From the NCBI GenBank assembly GCA_963836015.1, contig CAWIIF010000002.1, positions 620,001 to 684,000 of the forward strand: DNA of 64,000 nucleotides. Direction: 5' to 3'. A program made the translations under genes and the position numbers. Below the pieces are notes generated by a model, which did no database searches, was not told where the DNA came from, and worked only from the letters and a program-made list of their open reading frames with translations. Of the stretch, positions 9,778-17,844 are shown piece by piece. Every line of letters begins with the position of its first letter. Position 1 is the stretch's first letter. The DNA comes from CAWCDJ01 sp963836015. GTDB taxonomy: Bacteria; Acidobacteriota; Terriglobia; Bryobacterales; Bryobacteraceae.

Positions 9778-9897
9778 TCAAGAAGCTACTGTGATGTAGC
9801 CGAACGTCTTGTTGCTGATGCCGGTGTCCGGGTTGCTCCACTGCGGCGCATTGATGTCCCCTTGTCCTGGAAGAAAGAGAAGAACTCCCAGGCCCGA
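9778..9897 (-). pseudogene. Remnant of a TonB-dependent receptor (Oar-like) C-terminus
   Basis: The minus strand encodes INAPQWSNPDTGISNKTFG followed by YITVAS and a stop at 9778. This is the characteristic last beta-strand region of acidobacterial carboxypeptidase-regulatory/TonB-dependent receptors (N-P-N/D-T-..-FG-I). Just upstream, in another frame, RAWEFFSFF resembles the preceding strand (RAEFFNFFN), so the fragment is itself frameshifted. Nothing else of the roughly 1000-residue receptor is present; ThuA starts the next gene upstream. It reads as a deletion relic. Confidence 0.45.
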
Positions 9898-9970
9898 TAG
9901 GCCGGAAAAATGATGGGGAGGTCGCGCCCGACCTCGCTCGGCAGATCGAGCAGGTACGATCGATGCACGA

Positions 9971-10798
9971 TCATTCGGCCGGCCTTGGGCGCGGGGTGGC
10001 GTCGCCGTCGGTCATACGCAGGGTCCACTTGATGGCCTCGATCCACATCTTCTGGATGTCGGGCAGGTCCCAGACCTCGTCGCGGTGGCCGAGCGACGAG
10101 TAGAAGACGCGGCCCTTGCCGTAGTTGTGGACCCAGGTGACGGCGAAATCCTGGTCGGTGCGGTGCACGCGCGGGTTCTTCAGGTCCACCGATGCGGGGT
10201 CCACGCTCATCAAGACGCGCAGCTTCTCTCGCGAATAGGGCTCCTTAAACTGGTAGATCTCGTCGTAGAACGGGAACGATGCGGGGAAATGGGCGGTCGC
10301 GGGGAAGGTCCGGTCCTCGGTGCGAATGGTGCAGTGCACCTGTCCCCACGGATGCTCGTTGAAGTAGGCGCCGATCAGCTCGCCGTATTCCGGCCAATTG
10401 TAGTAGGTGTCGGTAGCGCTGTGTGTGCCGAGAAAGCCCTTGCCGTCGTCGTGCACGAAGGAGAGCAGATCCTTCTTCTGCTGGTCGGTGAGACCCAGGT
10501 CACCGGTGGTGTAGAACATGACGGCGTCGAAATAGTCGAGATTCTTGGCGTTGTTCTTGAGCTTCTCCTTGGTGAGGAGCTCACTGTCGGTGCGGATGTA
10601 GGTATCCCAGAGTCCTGTCTGGCGCCCCAGTTTTTCAATGGTCGCGAGGGCGTGGGAGACCGAATCGTGTTCGAATCCTTTGACCTCGCCGATAACCAGC
10701 AGCTTCTTTTTAGGAGGCTGCACCTGTGCCGTGGCGTAAACCGCGAAGGACGCCGCGAGGATTGCGAACACCCAGAGTCTCTTCATGTGACGCATCAT
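9971..10798 (-). CDS. ThuA domain-containing secreted protein
   Basis: 275 residues with a signal peptide (MKRLWVFAILAASFAVYATA). The mature part begins KKKLLVIGEVKGFEHDSVSHAL and contains the ThuA-like glutamine-amidotransferase-type fold: FDAVMFYTTGDLGL, GKGFLGTHSATDTYYNWPEY, and the late WVHNYGKGRVFYSSLGHRDE (quoted in part). The family is named for trehalose utilisation and often accompanies Gfo/Idh/MocA enzymes in secreted carbohydrate metabolism; no catalytic role is proven. ATG 10798 is preceded by GAGG at suitable spacing; ATG 10786 is an alternative. It is the last gene of a minus-strand run with the barrel protein 9 bp upstream. Confidence 0.88.
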   Translation of the reverse strand: MMRHMKRLWVFAILAASFAVYATAQVQPPKKKLLVIGEVKGFEHDSVSHALATIEKLGRQTGLWDTYIRTDSELLTKEKLKNNAKNLDYFDAVMFYTTGDLGLTDQQKKDLLSFVHDDGKGFLGTHSATDTYYNWPEYGELIGAYFNEHPWGQVHCTIRTEDRTFPATAHFPASFPFYDEIYQFKEPYSREKLRVLMSVDPASVDLKNPRVHRTDQDFAVTWVHNYGKGRVFYSSLGHRDEVWDLPDIQKMWIEAIKWTLRMTDGDATPRPRPAE

Positions 10799-10807
10799 CT
10801 CACAACC

Positions 10808-12742
10808 TCAGTGGAACAGGTTGGAGACGTCCAGTTGGAAGAACACCGCGCCACGGGACTGGCCGGCGCCGCGGCGCGGATTGGCGGCGTAACCGATGGT
10901 GACGTTCACATTGACGAGGCTCAACCGCGCGCCGCCGCCCGCCGCATACTGTGTGCCCGCGCCGGAGGGCCAGACGCGCGCCGCGTCGAAGATGGCGACC
11001 GGCGCGATGGAATAGACGTTCAGCTCATAGAGGACCGTGCGGAGGACACTTTCGGCGGCTGAAAAATCGCGAGCGGCGCGCTGGTCCGCGCGCTTCCGGG
11101 CCGCCTCTCTCGCTGGTCCGGAGACGCTATCCGCCATAGCCCGGCGAGCGTCCGAGAGGCGCTGCCGCAGCGCGAGAATCCGGGCGGAGGCGGCGGCGTC
11201 GAGCGTCTTCGACCAGGCCGACAGGTCGTCTTCGAGCCGCGGGAGAATCGTCCCGGCCAGGGTGGCAGTGAGTGCGCTGCCGTTGCGGATAGAGGCGACC
11301 GTGCGGGAGGCGCGGCCGAGGTCGGAAACCACCGGCGCCGAAGGACTGGAGATCGATTCGAGTTCACGCTTCAGAGCGTCGAGCGCATCCTGAATGGCGG
11401 GAAGCGCTGTGCCCGCCGCCAGCACGGCGGGGTCCTGAGCCAGGTAGGTATCGGACAGCGTACCTTTGGCGGTGTTGATGGCGAAGTCGAGGTTCCGCAC
11501 GAACTCCGGCGTGCCCAACTCACGGGGCAGCAGCGGCCTGGCATACACGGCTTTGGCCAGGGTCAGGTTGAGCGCGTAAAAGCCGTTCGCGCCGGGGCCA
11601 CCCAGGCGGTTTTCGGGAATGCTGCGGATGAATGCCTGACCGCGAACATCCCAGGGGCCGCCTTCAATGAAGGGCAGCGTCTGGTTCCCGCCGAAGAATC
11701 GCTCGGCGGGCGCCACCAGACCGAACGGTTGGATGATCCCGGCGCCGAGGCGGGCTTCGAGGGTCAGGGGGTGGTGCGGAGCGCCGATGAAACGGGGGCG
11801 GTCGTCGAGGTTTCGCGGGAGGGGCACGAAGGCGGCCGTGTATCCCAGGTCGAGGATGTGTTTGGCGAAATCGACTCCCTGGCCGGAGAACGTGCTGCCG
11901 ATTTCCAAGCCGTAGGCGGCGGTCCAGGCGCCGGCGCCGGTTTGTCCGGAGGCGCTCGCTACAAACTTGAGATCGCAATAGGGCGCGGCGCCGGCGGCTG
12001 TCTGCTGCTGGCCGCCTTCGAGGGACGCGCCATAGCGAAATAAGCGAAACGAACCGAAATAACCGGCGGCGAGCGTCGACTGTATGAGTTTCGCGTCGCC
12101 GGCGGGCACATCACGATAGGCCGCGGTCAAACGTAAATGACCTTCGGACGCAGCGATTGCCCCGGTGAAGCTGTTGCCCGAGGCCGCGGAAGTGAGTTCC
12201 AGGGCCTGGGATCGAAGGCGCAGCCCGCCATATCCGGCGCGAGTCTGGTTGAATCCGACGAGGGGCACCGCCAGAAGTCGGCCGGCCGACCCGACGCCGG
12301 CGCCGGCGGTGGCGGGCCGGTCGGATGCTTCCGTACGGGTCTCGAAGATCTGCCCGCCGAGCGGTGGAACGATGGTGGTGTAGACGGTGTAGCGGACATC
12401 GAGAGTCCGGCTCTCCGCGTCGCAGTTCTCCAACGATCCGGCGGCGGCCACAATGCGGAGCGCCGCGGCATCGCCGGACCCGGTGCGCAAGGCAGCGGCA
12501 ATCTGCGAAGGTCCGAGGTTGAATTTCGCGATGTCGAACGGCTCACCGCGGCGCAGGGCCAGGGACTCCGCGAGCCGGTCGAATCCAAATGTGGCGGCGC
12601 TGAAGAAGGAGACGGGAGACACGAGGCGGACCTGGCCGACGCGGTAGCCCTGGTAATTGCTGACAGGGGCCGTGCACGGCGCGGCGCCCAGGCCTTGCGC
12701 GCAGAGAAACAGCAGGGCGGAAGCATTCCGGAGGCGGTCCAC
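10808..12742 (-). CDS. Omp85/surface-antigen-like outer membrane beta-barrel protein
   Basis: About 645 residues. A GTG at 12742 yields a basic start and hydrophobic signal (ASALLFLCAQGLGAAP). A POTRA-like segment follows (VGQVRLVSP, RRGEPFDIAKFNLG), then alternating beta strands. The barrel shows Omp85-type signatures: RFFGGNQTLPFIEGGPWDVRG (in part) about two thirds along and a C-terminal GGGARLSLVNVNVTIGYA strand pair ending in FQLDVSNLF with a terminal His. A long Ala/Arg/Asp helical region (about residues 440-560) interrupts the barrel half and is unusual for the fold; it may sit in the periplasm or outside. Role inferred: outer-membrane assembly or export. It lies 13 bp after the small protein at 12756-13124. 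Confidence 0.65.
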   Translation of the reverse strand: MDRLRNASALLFLCAQGLGAAPCTAPVSNYQGYRVGQVRLVSPVSFFSAATFGFDRLAESLALRRGEPFDIAKFNLGPSQIAAALRTGSGDAAALRIVAAAGSLENCDAESRTLDVRYTVYTTIVPPLGGQIFETRTEASDRPATAGAGVGSAGRLLAVPLVGFNQTRAGYGGLRLRSQALELTSAASGNSFTGAIAASEGHLRLTAAYRDVPAGDAKLIQSTLAAGYFGSFRLFRYGASLEGGQQQTAAGAAPYCDLKFVASASGQTGAGAWTAAYGLEIGSTFSGQGVDFAKHILDLGYTAAFVPLPRNLDDRPRFIGAPHHPLTLEARLGAGIIQPFGLVAPAERFFGGNQTLPFIEGGPWDVRGQAFIRSIPENRLGGPGANGFYALNLTLAKAVYARPLLPRELGTPEFVRNLDFAINTAKGTLSDTYLAQDPAVLAAGTALPAIQDALDALKRELESISSPSAPVVSDLGRASRTVASIRNGSALTATLAGTILPRLEDDLSAWSKTLDAAASARILALRQRLSDARRAMADSVSGPAREAARKRADQRAARDFSAAESVLRTVLYELNVYSIAPVAIFDAARVWPSGAGTQYAAGGGARLSLVNVNVTIGYAANPRRGAGQSRGAVFFQLDVSNLFH

Positions 12743-12755
12743 GTCGGAAGCCCGA

Positions 12756-13124
12756 TCAGGATTGAGAATTGGGATCCCTGGCCGGGATAATGGCAGCGGC
12801 ATCCTGGGCCAAGTCGGCTTTGGTGGCGGCCCCTTCGGCCAGTGCTTTGGCGGTGTCGGCCGCGATCGCCGCCTGGGCGCGCTGGCTGGCGTCGAGTCCG
12901 TTGGCGGCAGTGGCATCCGCGGCCGGGTGGTCGCGCTTGTTTATGTCCACGTCCAGCTTCACGATGGAGGCCATCGCGCCGGTGGAGTCTTTCTCCTGTA
13001 ATTCAAAGTGCAGTTTCCACTCGGCGGTGTTGTCAAAGTTGCAGGTCTTGTCCAATTCCAGGACGACCAGGCGATTATTGGACAGCCTGACTTCCAGGCT
13101 GACGGTAACGGGGGTTGATTGCAT
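12756..13124 (-). CDS. Small soluble protein, unknown
   Basis: 122 residues, no signal peptide. The first half is beta-rich and polar (VTVSLEVRLSNNRLVVLELD, then FDNTAEWKLHFELQEKD); the second half is Ala/Asp-rich and probably helical (ASQRAQAAIAADTAKALAEG). I do not recognise the family. It is the first gene of the run with the outer-membrane barrel protein and ThuA, so it may be a cytoplasmic or periplasmic accessory of the barrel protein. The upstream 90 bp on the minus strand contain an AT-rich stretch that may hold its promoter. Confidence 0.5.
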   Translation of the reverse strand: MQSTPVTVSLEVRLSNNRLVVLELDKTCNFDNTAEWKLHFELQEKDSTGAMASIVKLDVDINKRDHPAADATAANGLDASQRAQAAIAADTAKALAEGAATKADLAQDAAAIIPARDPNSQS

Positions 13125-13213
13125 GGCGAGGGAGCCCTAGATAGGCGGGCCAATCCTGATGCGATGGTACGGAACCATACTATTTCATACAATGCTGTCT
13201 TAAGTTAACGATA

Positions 13214-13246
13214 GTTAGCAGTCCGCCAGTATCCAACCGGCAATCA
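13214..13246 (-). repeat. 33-bp direct repeat, distal copy (end of glycan block)
   Basis: 32 of 33 bases match 19742-19774 in the same orientation; the one difference is G/A at 13241 versus 19769. Read on the minus strand it encodes IAGWILADC and a TAA stop, i.e. the C-terminal peptide of the Fe-S protein gene at 19744-20280, but here no such gene precedes it. It begins 5 bp after the stop of the last gene of the glycan block. The adjoining bases also form a short TAAC-GATA-GTTA dyad. Confidence 0.85.
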
Positions 13247-13251
13247 GTACT

Positions 13252-14337
13252 TCAATTGCCGCCTGACGATGTGGTCGCAGCGTCATCCGGCCTGTGGAAG
13301 ACAATTCTCGAAGTCGACCGGCCGTACATATATAGGCGCGCGAACTTGCCGGCCAGACTGTCCGTCCCTTCGGGGCCAAAGCCGAGGACTTGCGGATACC
13401 ATGCGCCGCCGTCCACGATGGGCTGCGGCACGGACCAGCCGGAGGGATTGCCGAGATCCGGGTTGAACGTGACGCGAACGTCCTTCTGCGGCCATCCCGG
13501 CGTGCAGCAGGAATGGTTAAGCAGCATGACGTTTGTACCGAGATACGTGTTCCAGTGGACGGACGGCCCCCAGAACGCATTCGTGTCAGCGCGCTGCCAG
13601 GCGGCTTTGGCCCGGAAAACCGGCGTGACGCTCCCGCCCACTCCCGGCTGATCCCAGTTTCCTTCGAAGTATTTCCATACGCGGCCTACGGGCGTGAAAC
13701 GATCCTCGATAGCCATGCGGGCGATGACGATACCCTGGCTTCTGCGACGGCCGCCATAATTCGAGAACAAGAAATAAAAGTATGTCCCCTCACGGTCGGG
13801 GACGACAGAGAAATCACCGTGCCCGCCGGCGAAGTAGCCGTTTTGGGCGCCGCAATCGATCGGATCGCCGGATGCCAGAACAATGCCGAGATCGACGAAG
13901 CTCGAGCCGCCATCATAAGAGATCGCTGCACCGATGCGGGGCACCGCAAGGTTGGTTCCCGGGCAGACACCGTGATCTTCCTGGTGATACCAGCCGAACA
14001 GGATTCCCGTGCTGTCCATCCAGACTGCCTCGATCCAGGTCGGCATTTTGGCAAGGGTGTTGAACCAGATCTTCTGGGTTCCGGTCTCACGGAACTGATC
14101 CTGGCCGCGGCTGACGGAGGGTCCATTGCCGGTCGAGTTGATCAAGCGTAACTCGCCGTTAAGCCAATAAGCCGGGCTGTTGGAATCCACTTGGGACGGC
14201 ATTACCAATTCAGGGGCATCACGCAACTCTACCGTCTGGGCAAAGCCAGCGGGTTGGGTCGCGAAGAGGGCAACTGCGGAAATCACCAGAGAAACAACTG
14301 GCGTTTCCGCGAGTCGATGGCGCAATCTCGTGGACAT
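13252..14337 (-). CDS. Secreted beta-propeller (GH43/DUF4185-like) protein
   Basis: About 361 residues from the ATG at 14337; a TTG three codons upstream is possible. Signal peptide about residues 13-33 (VVSLVISAVALFATQPAGFAQ, in part). Repeated four-stranded-blade features: 'SPAYWLNGELRLINS', 'WIEAVWMDSTGILFGWYHQED', 'GAAISYDGGSSFVDLG', 'GTYFYFLFSNYGG', 'ARLYMYG'. The aromatic/acidic pattern (DSNSPAYW, EDHG, GGHGDFS) resembles five-bladed glycosidase-like propellers (DUF4185/GH43 clan), but I cannot name a catalytic triad with certainty. It is the last gene of the glycan block and ends 5 bp from the distal 33-bp repeat. An extracellular glycan-processing role is inferred. Confidence 0.6.
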   Translation of the reverse strand: MSTRLRHRLAETPVVSLVISAVALFATQPAGFAQTVELRDAPELVMPSQVDSNSPAYWLNGELRLINSTGNGPSVSRGQDQFRETGTQKIWFNTLAKMPTWIEAVWMDSTGILFGWYHQEDHGVCPGTNLAVPRIGAAISYDGGSSFVDLGIVLASGDPIDCGAQNGYFAGGHGDFSVVPDREGTYFYFLFSNYGGRRRSQGIVIARMAIEDRFTPVGRVWKYFEGNWDQPGVGGSVTPVFRAKAAWQRADTNAFWGPSVHWNTYLGTNVMLLNHSCCTPGWPQKDVRVTFNPDLGNPSGWSVPQPIVDGGAWYPQVLGFGPEGTDSLAGKFARLYMYGRSTSRIVFHRPDDAATTSSGGN

Positions 14338-14425
14338 CAGGCGCAAAAGAAATGTTCAGCAGACTAGACGTTCGCCCGAAGCGAAAGGTTGCTCGATTTC
14401 GGATAACGATATTTGATTGGCCGGA

Positions 14426-15988
14426 TTATTGGCGGGAATGCGGGTCTCTTCCCATCGTGAGCCGGTAGGCCCCAAACTGGAATTGCTTCTCCGGGAATGA
14501 AGTGATGTAGAAAACACTGCCCTGGCGGGCAGTTGCCGGCAACTCGGGAGCAAGCTGCCGGGGATTGAGGCCCTGCGGCAGGAGGAACAGGATCTTCCTT
14601 GCGGGCGGCACTACGATGTCATTCCCGTTCGAATATGCAGAAAGAAATTTGTGGTGGTGAAAGACCCAGGCATCCCCGGCGGAAGAGGGAGACGCGGGCA
14701 CTCCGGGCAGGAATACGACGTAGTCGTCGGGGAAATAATATGCGATCTGCCGGTAGGAGACCAGAAAACCATAGTCAATAATGACGGCCTGCTCGTCCTT
14801 ACTGACCTCGTCAATGGCGGAAATGGCTCCATCGGTAATGCGTCCGATAGAGGCGACGGCCCGGTAACTGGAAGCGCGAGCCAGTTTCCAGCGAGGGGGT
14901 AGAAAGAAGAGCACCGAGCACACTGCTACGGCGCCCGCCGCCATGGCCCAGGCGCGGCGCGTCCCATGCTGTTCGATGAGAGCGGACAGAACGCCGCCGC
15001 CGCAGAGACACAGGACGGGAATCGAAGTGAGCGCCTGGTCCGGATCGCCGATATGAACCAGTGCTGAAAAGAGGAAGGGCGGGAGAAACCAGACGAGGAG
15101 AAAACGCGCACGGACGCCCCAGGCGGCGCAGGTTTTTCGCACAGCGCGCGAGGGCAGTGCCCAAATCCAGGCCAGAGCTCCCAGAAAATTCCACACGACC
15201 GCCTCGGCCGCCATTTGGAATGCGGCTGTGCTCCTGGCGCCAAACAGCCGCGATGAGCCCTGGAACTGTTGGTTGGCATAATCCCACAAAACCTCGACTG
15301 CCTTGTGGGCGCCGCCGATAGCAGAGACGGTGACAATTGCCGAGGGGGCGAAGGTGGCGCAAAGTATCAGGAGGGCCAAGGTCAACTGGCCGGCAGAGCG
15401 TCCCGAGCGCGCCCACACCCAAAGGAGCAAGGGAAGCAGAAGCGTGGATTCGATGGGCCGAAATCCAGCGGCGATTCCCAGCCAGCCGAAACTGGCGTAA
15501 AACCATCCCACGTGCGCATTCCTCTGAAGCGCGCGCCAGGCGAGCAGTCCCGTACCCAGAGAACCAACCGCCAGGAAGATCCGAACCTGGTTCGTGATGC
15601 CGGCGAGCCAAAACGGCGGGTTAGCGAACAACAGGGCCGCGGCAAGCAGTCCCGCGCTCCAACCGAACATGCGCGTCCCGAGGGCCGCGATCAGCAAAAC
15701 GGCGCACCATGCACTCAATAACCCGGCAATCAGGAATACGTGTTGGGGATCGGCGACAAAAATGTGAATCAACCGCGTAAGGCCCACGAAGAGGGGGTAC
15801 CCTGGCGGTTGCGGCTGGTGGAGCGCGGGGTTGAAATCTTCGAGCGCGAACGCGAAGTTGGCGCTATCGAAGAAGTACAGGCGCTTGGGCGCGAGCGGCC
15901 AACGCGTCGCAACCAGCAGCAGCAAGAGAAGCGCGGCAGCCGCAACTCCGCGGAGGGTGGGATAGCGATCGAGCCATCGGGGCGTCAT
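14426..15988 (-). CDS. GT-C fold membrane glycosyltransferase (PMT/ArnT-like)
   Basis: About 520 residues, with around 11 hydrophobic segments in the N-terminal 400 residues and a soluble C-terminal domain. After the first membrane segment the loop FDSANFAFALEDFNP-HQPQPPGYPL carries the acidic residues and the Pro/Gln motif typical of polyprenyl-phosphate-dependent GT-C enzymes. The start ATG at 15988 overlaps the methyltransferase stop as ATGA, so translation is probably coupled. It likely transfers a sugar from a lipid carrier (made by the GT2 upstream) to a periplasmic acceptor. Acceptor unknown. Confidence 0.75.
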   Translation of the reverse strand: MTPRWLDRYPTLRGVAAAALLLLLLVATRWPLAPKRLYFFDSANFAFALEDFNPALHQPQPPGYPLFVGLTRLIHIFVADPQHVFLIAGLLSAWCAVLLIAALGTRMFGWSAGLLAAALLFANPPFWLAGITNQVRIFLAVGSLGTGLLAWRALQRNAHVGWFYASFGWLGIAAGFRPIESTLLLPLLLWVWARSGRSAGQLTLALLILCATFAPSAIVTVSAIGGAHKAVEVLWDYANQQFQGSSRLFGARSTAAFQMAAEAVVWNFLGALAWIWALPSRAVRKTCAAWGVRARFLLVWFLPPFLFSALVHIGDPDQALTSIPVLCLCGGGVLSALIEQHGTRRAWAMAAGAVAVCSVLFFLPPRWKLARASSYRAVASIGRITDGAISAIDEVSKDEQAVIIDYGFLVSYRQIAYYFPDDYVVFLPGVPASPSSAGDAWVFHHHKFLSAYSNGNDIVVPPARKILFLLPQGLNPRQLAPELPATARQGSVFYITSFPEKQFQFGAYRLTMGRDPHSRQ

Positions 15989-16725
15989 CGCTTCTCTCCG
16001 AATAGCAGTAACGACTGGCCGGCCGGAAAGCTTCCGCCCCATCCGAGCCAGACGGACTCAGCCGCCAGCGGCAGGTAGAGCATGCGATCGAGCCACGGCG
16101 ACACCGGCGCAGTCCCGCTGGCCGGCCGTTTGCGCAGCAGCGGCTCCCAGATTCGAAAGCGCGCCAGCGCCACGGGCAGAAGGAGGGAATTCGCATAGGT
16201 GCACCGCAACACCCGGAACCCGCGCTCCTCCACCAATCGAACCAGCCTGGCGCGTGTGAAGCGCTGCCGCTCATGAGTGAATTCCGAGTGGCGGCTGCGG
16301 AGAACGTCGAGCGCAGAGACGCGGATGACCATCAGTCCCCGCGGTTTCAGAACGCGTGCGAACTCGTCCAGTGCGAAGCGCTCGCCACCGCGAGGAAAAT
16401 GCACGAGTACATCGAGCGAAGCCACCACCTGAAACGATTCCGAGCGGAACGGGAGGCACGCGATATCGGCTTGCGACAGCCGGCCGATTCCCGCCTGACG
16501 GGCATAGGCTAAACCCTCTGCCGCCAAGTCGACGGGAAACATCCGCCATCCGTACCGCCGCTCGAGAATTTGGGCGAAATGGCCGGTGCCGCATCCGGCC
16601 TCGAGTACTGTGGCGCCGGGCGGGGCCACGGGATCCAGAACGCGAAAAAGGATCTTCTGCATGCCCCGGAACCACCACAGCTGCCGTTCGGCTTTGGCGA
16701 GCGTCTGGAATTCGGCCGGGCTCAC
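15985..16725 (-). CDS. Class I SAM-dependent methyltransferase
   Basis: 246 residues from a GTG at 16725 that overlaps the epimerase stop (GTGA). Motif I is VLEAGCGTGHFAQIL, the acidic residue after strand 2 is in PVDLAAEG, motif II/III covers DIACLPF and VVASLDVLVHF, and post-motif is 'ARVLKPRGLMVIRVSA'. This is the Methyltransf_11-type fold used on lipids and sugars. Position in the glycan block suggests methylation of a glycan or polyprenyl intermediate. The C-terminal hydrophobic stretch around PLLRKRP...MLYLPLAAESVWLG could contact the membrane. Confidence 0.85.
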   Translation of the reverse strand: MSPAEFQTLAKAERQLWWFRGMQKILFRVLDPVAPPGATVLEAGCGTGHFAQILERRYGWRMFPVDLAAEGLAYARQAGIGRLSQADIACLPFRSESFQVVASLDVLVHFPRGGERFALDEFARVLKPRGLMVIRVSALDVLRSRHSEFTHERQRFTRARLVRLVEERGFRVLRCTYANSLLLPVALARFRIWEPLLRKRPASGTAPVSPWLDRMLYLPLAAESVWLGWGGSFPAGQSLLLFGEKR

Positions 16726-17762
16726 AGCTCCGCTGCCCTCTTCGCGATTGCGACGGCTCCCCGATCAGGGTGCGTATCCGGCTGGCCCAGGTAGGAGTTC
16801 AGGTGCCTGCGGTAGTAGGCAAGGGTCCGCTCCACTCCATCGCGAAACCGTGTCCGGGGTCGCCAGCCCAGCTCGCGGCGGATCAGCTGGGAATTGCTGA
16901 AATAGCTGCCGATGTCGATCGCCTTTTGCAGCACAGGGAAAGGCGCCTGAATCACCGGTGGGAGCCCGGCGGCTGCGGTGATCGCCTCGGCAAGATCACT
17001 CAATGAAAGGGCCTCGGGCCCCCCCACGTTGTAGATCGCCGATTTGTGGGTGTCCCTGGCTCCTGCAATGAGAAATGCTTCAACCGCATCGTCAACGTAG
17101 ACGGGATCGCGCAAAGAGCTCCCGTCTCCGAATACGGTCAGCCGGTCTCCTGTGGAAGCCAATCGCAAGAAAGTGCCGAGGAATCCCTGGTGCGGCAGAT
17201 TCAGTGCCATGCGGGGGCCGTAAACGTTGGTGAGGCGGAGAACGACAGCGTCAATATCGCCCATGCGGCTGAGCACCATATGATAATGGGTGGCAGCCAG
17301 TTTGTGGATGCCGTTGAAATCCACGGGATCCGGCCGGCATTCCTCATCAACCGGAAGACCCCGTGCCCGTCCGTATACCTGGCGCGTGCCGGCGAAGACC
17401 ACGCGAACCCCCGGCCGGGCAGCGCGGCAGGCGAGCAGAAAACGGAGCTGCGCCTGCGTATTGATTTGCAGATCCCGTTCGGGACAGCGCATGCTCTCGG
17501 CGTGGCTGATCTCACCGGCGATATTGAAAATTACGTCGCTGCATCGGATCCTATCCTGAAACCACGCAGCATCGGAGATATCTAGGGGGATTACCTCCAG
17601 GCGATCTCTCACAGGCTCGATGTTGAATTCATTGGCTCCGCAGCCTGGGACGGAGGCATCGACAATGGCGACCAGGGCACCCAGTTCAACCAGACGGATC
17701 GCCAAGTTGCTGCCAATAAACCCCAAGCCACCCGTGACCAGGACTCGTTTGCCTTCGTACAT
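16722..17762 (-). CDS. NAD-dependent sugar epimerase/dehydratase (extended SDR) with atypical active site
   Basis: 346 residues from ATG 17762. Rossmann motif VTGGLGFIGSN (residues 9-19), NAD-site Asp35 region, and VFAGTRQVYG for the central Ser/Thr region. The expected catalytic YxxxK is N150-G-I-H-K154: the Tyr position is Asn although the Lys is kept. The substrate-binding RLTNVYGPRM and the C-terminal DPVYVDDAVEAF are typical. A subset of nucleotide-sugar epimerase-like proteins shows a similar 'NGIxK' pattern, so function may be retained through a different residue. It acts on a nucleotide sugar by inference; 82 bp separate it from the aminotransferase gene. Confidence 0.8.
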   Translation of the reverse strand: MYEGKRVLVTGGLGFIGSNLAIRLVELGALVAIVDASVPGCGANEFNIEPVRDRLEVIPLDISDAAWFQDRIRCSDVIFNIAGEISHAESMRCPERDLQINTQAQLRFLLACRAARPGVRVVFAGTRQVYGRARGLPVDEECRPDPVDFNGIHKLAATHYHMVLSRMGDIDAVVLRLTNVYGPRMALNLPHQGFLGTFLRLASTGDRLTVFGDGSSLRDPVYVDDAVEAFLIAGARDTHKSAIYNVGGPEALSLSDLAEAITAAAGLPPVIQAPFPVLQKAIDIGSYFSNSQLIRRELGWRPRTRFRDGVERTLAYYRRHLNSYLGQPDTHPDRGAVAIAKRAAEL

Positions 17763-17844
17763 AGACCTATCACCCTTTCTGACTGGTTGTGAAACTATAT
17801 ACAGAAAAAGTGGAACTATTTGCAAGACGGCAAAATGGGGATCG

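Noticed and set aside
9695..9841. N-terminal extension of the DUF2254 protein
   Set aside because: The extra codons overlap the receptor remnant and do not match the family; the start at 9694 fits.
10660..10690. tRNA T-loop (TTCGAATCC)
   Set aside because: Lies within the ThuA coding sequence; no acceptor or anticodon stems.
13214..13246. Integron attC site
   Set aside because: The repeat contains GTTGGAT-like and TAAC ends, but the order and length do not match RYYYAAC...GTTRRRY, and no integrase is present.
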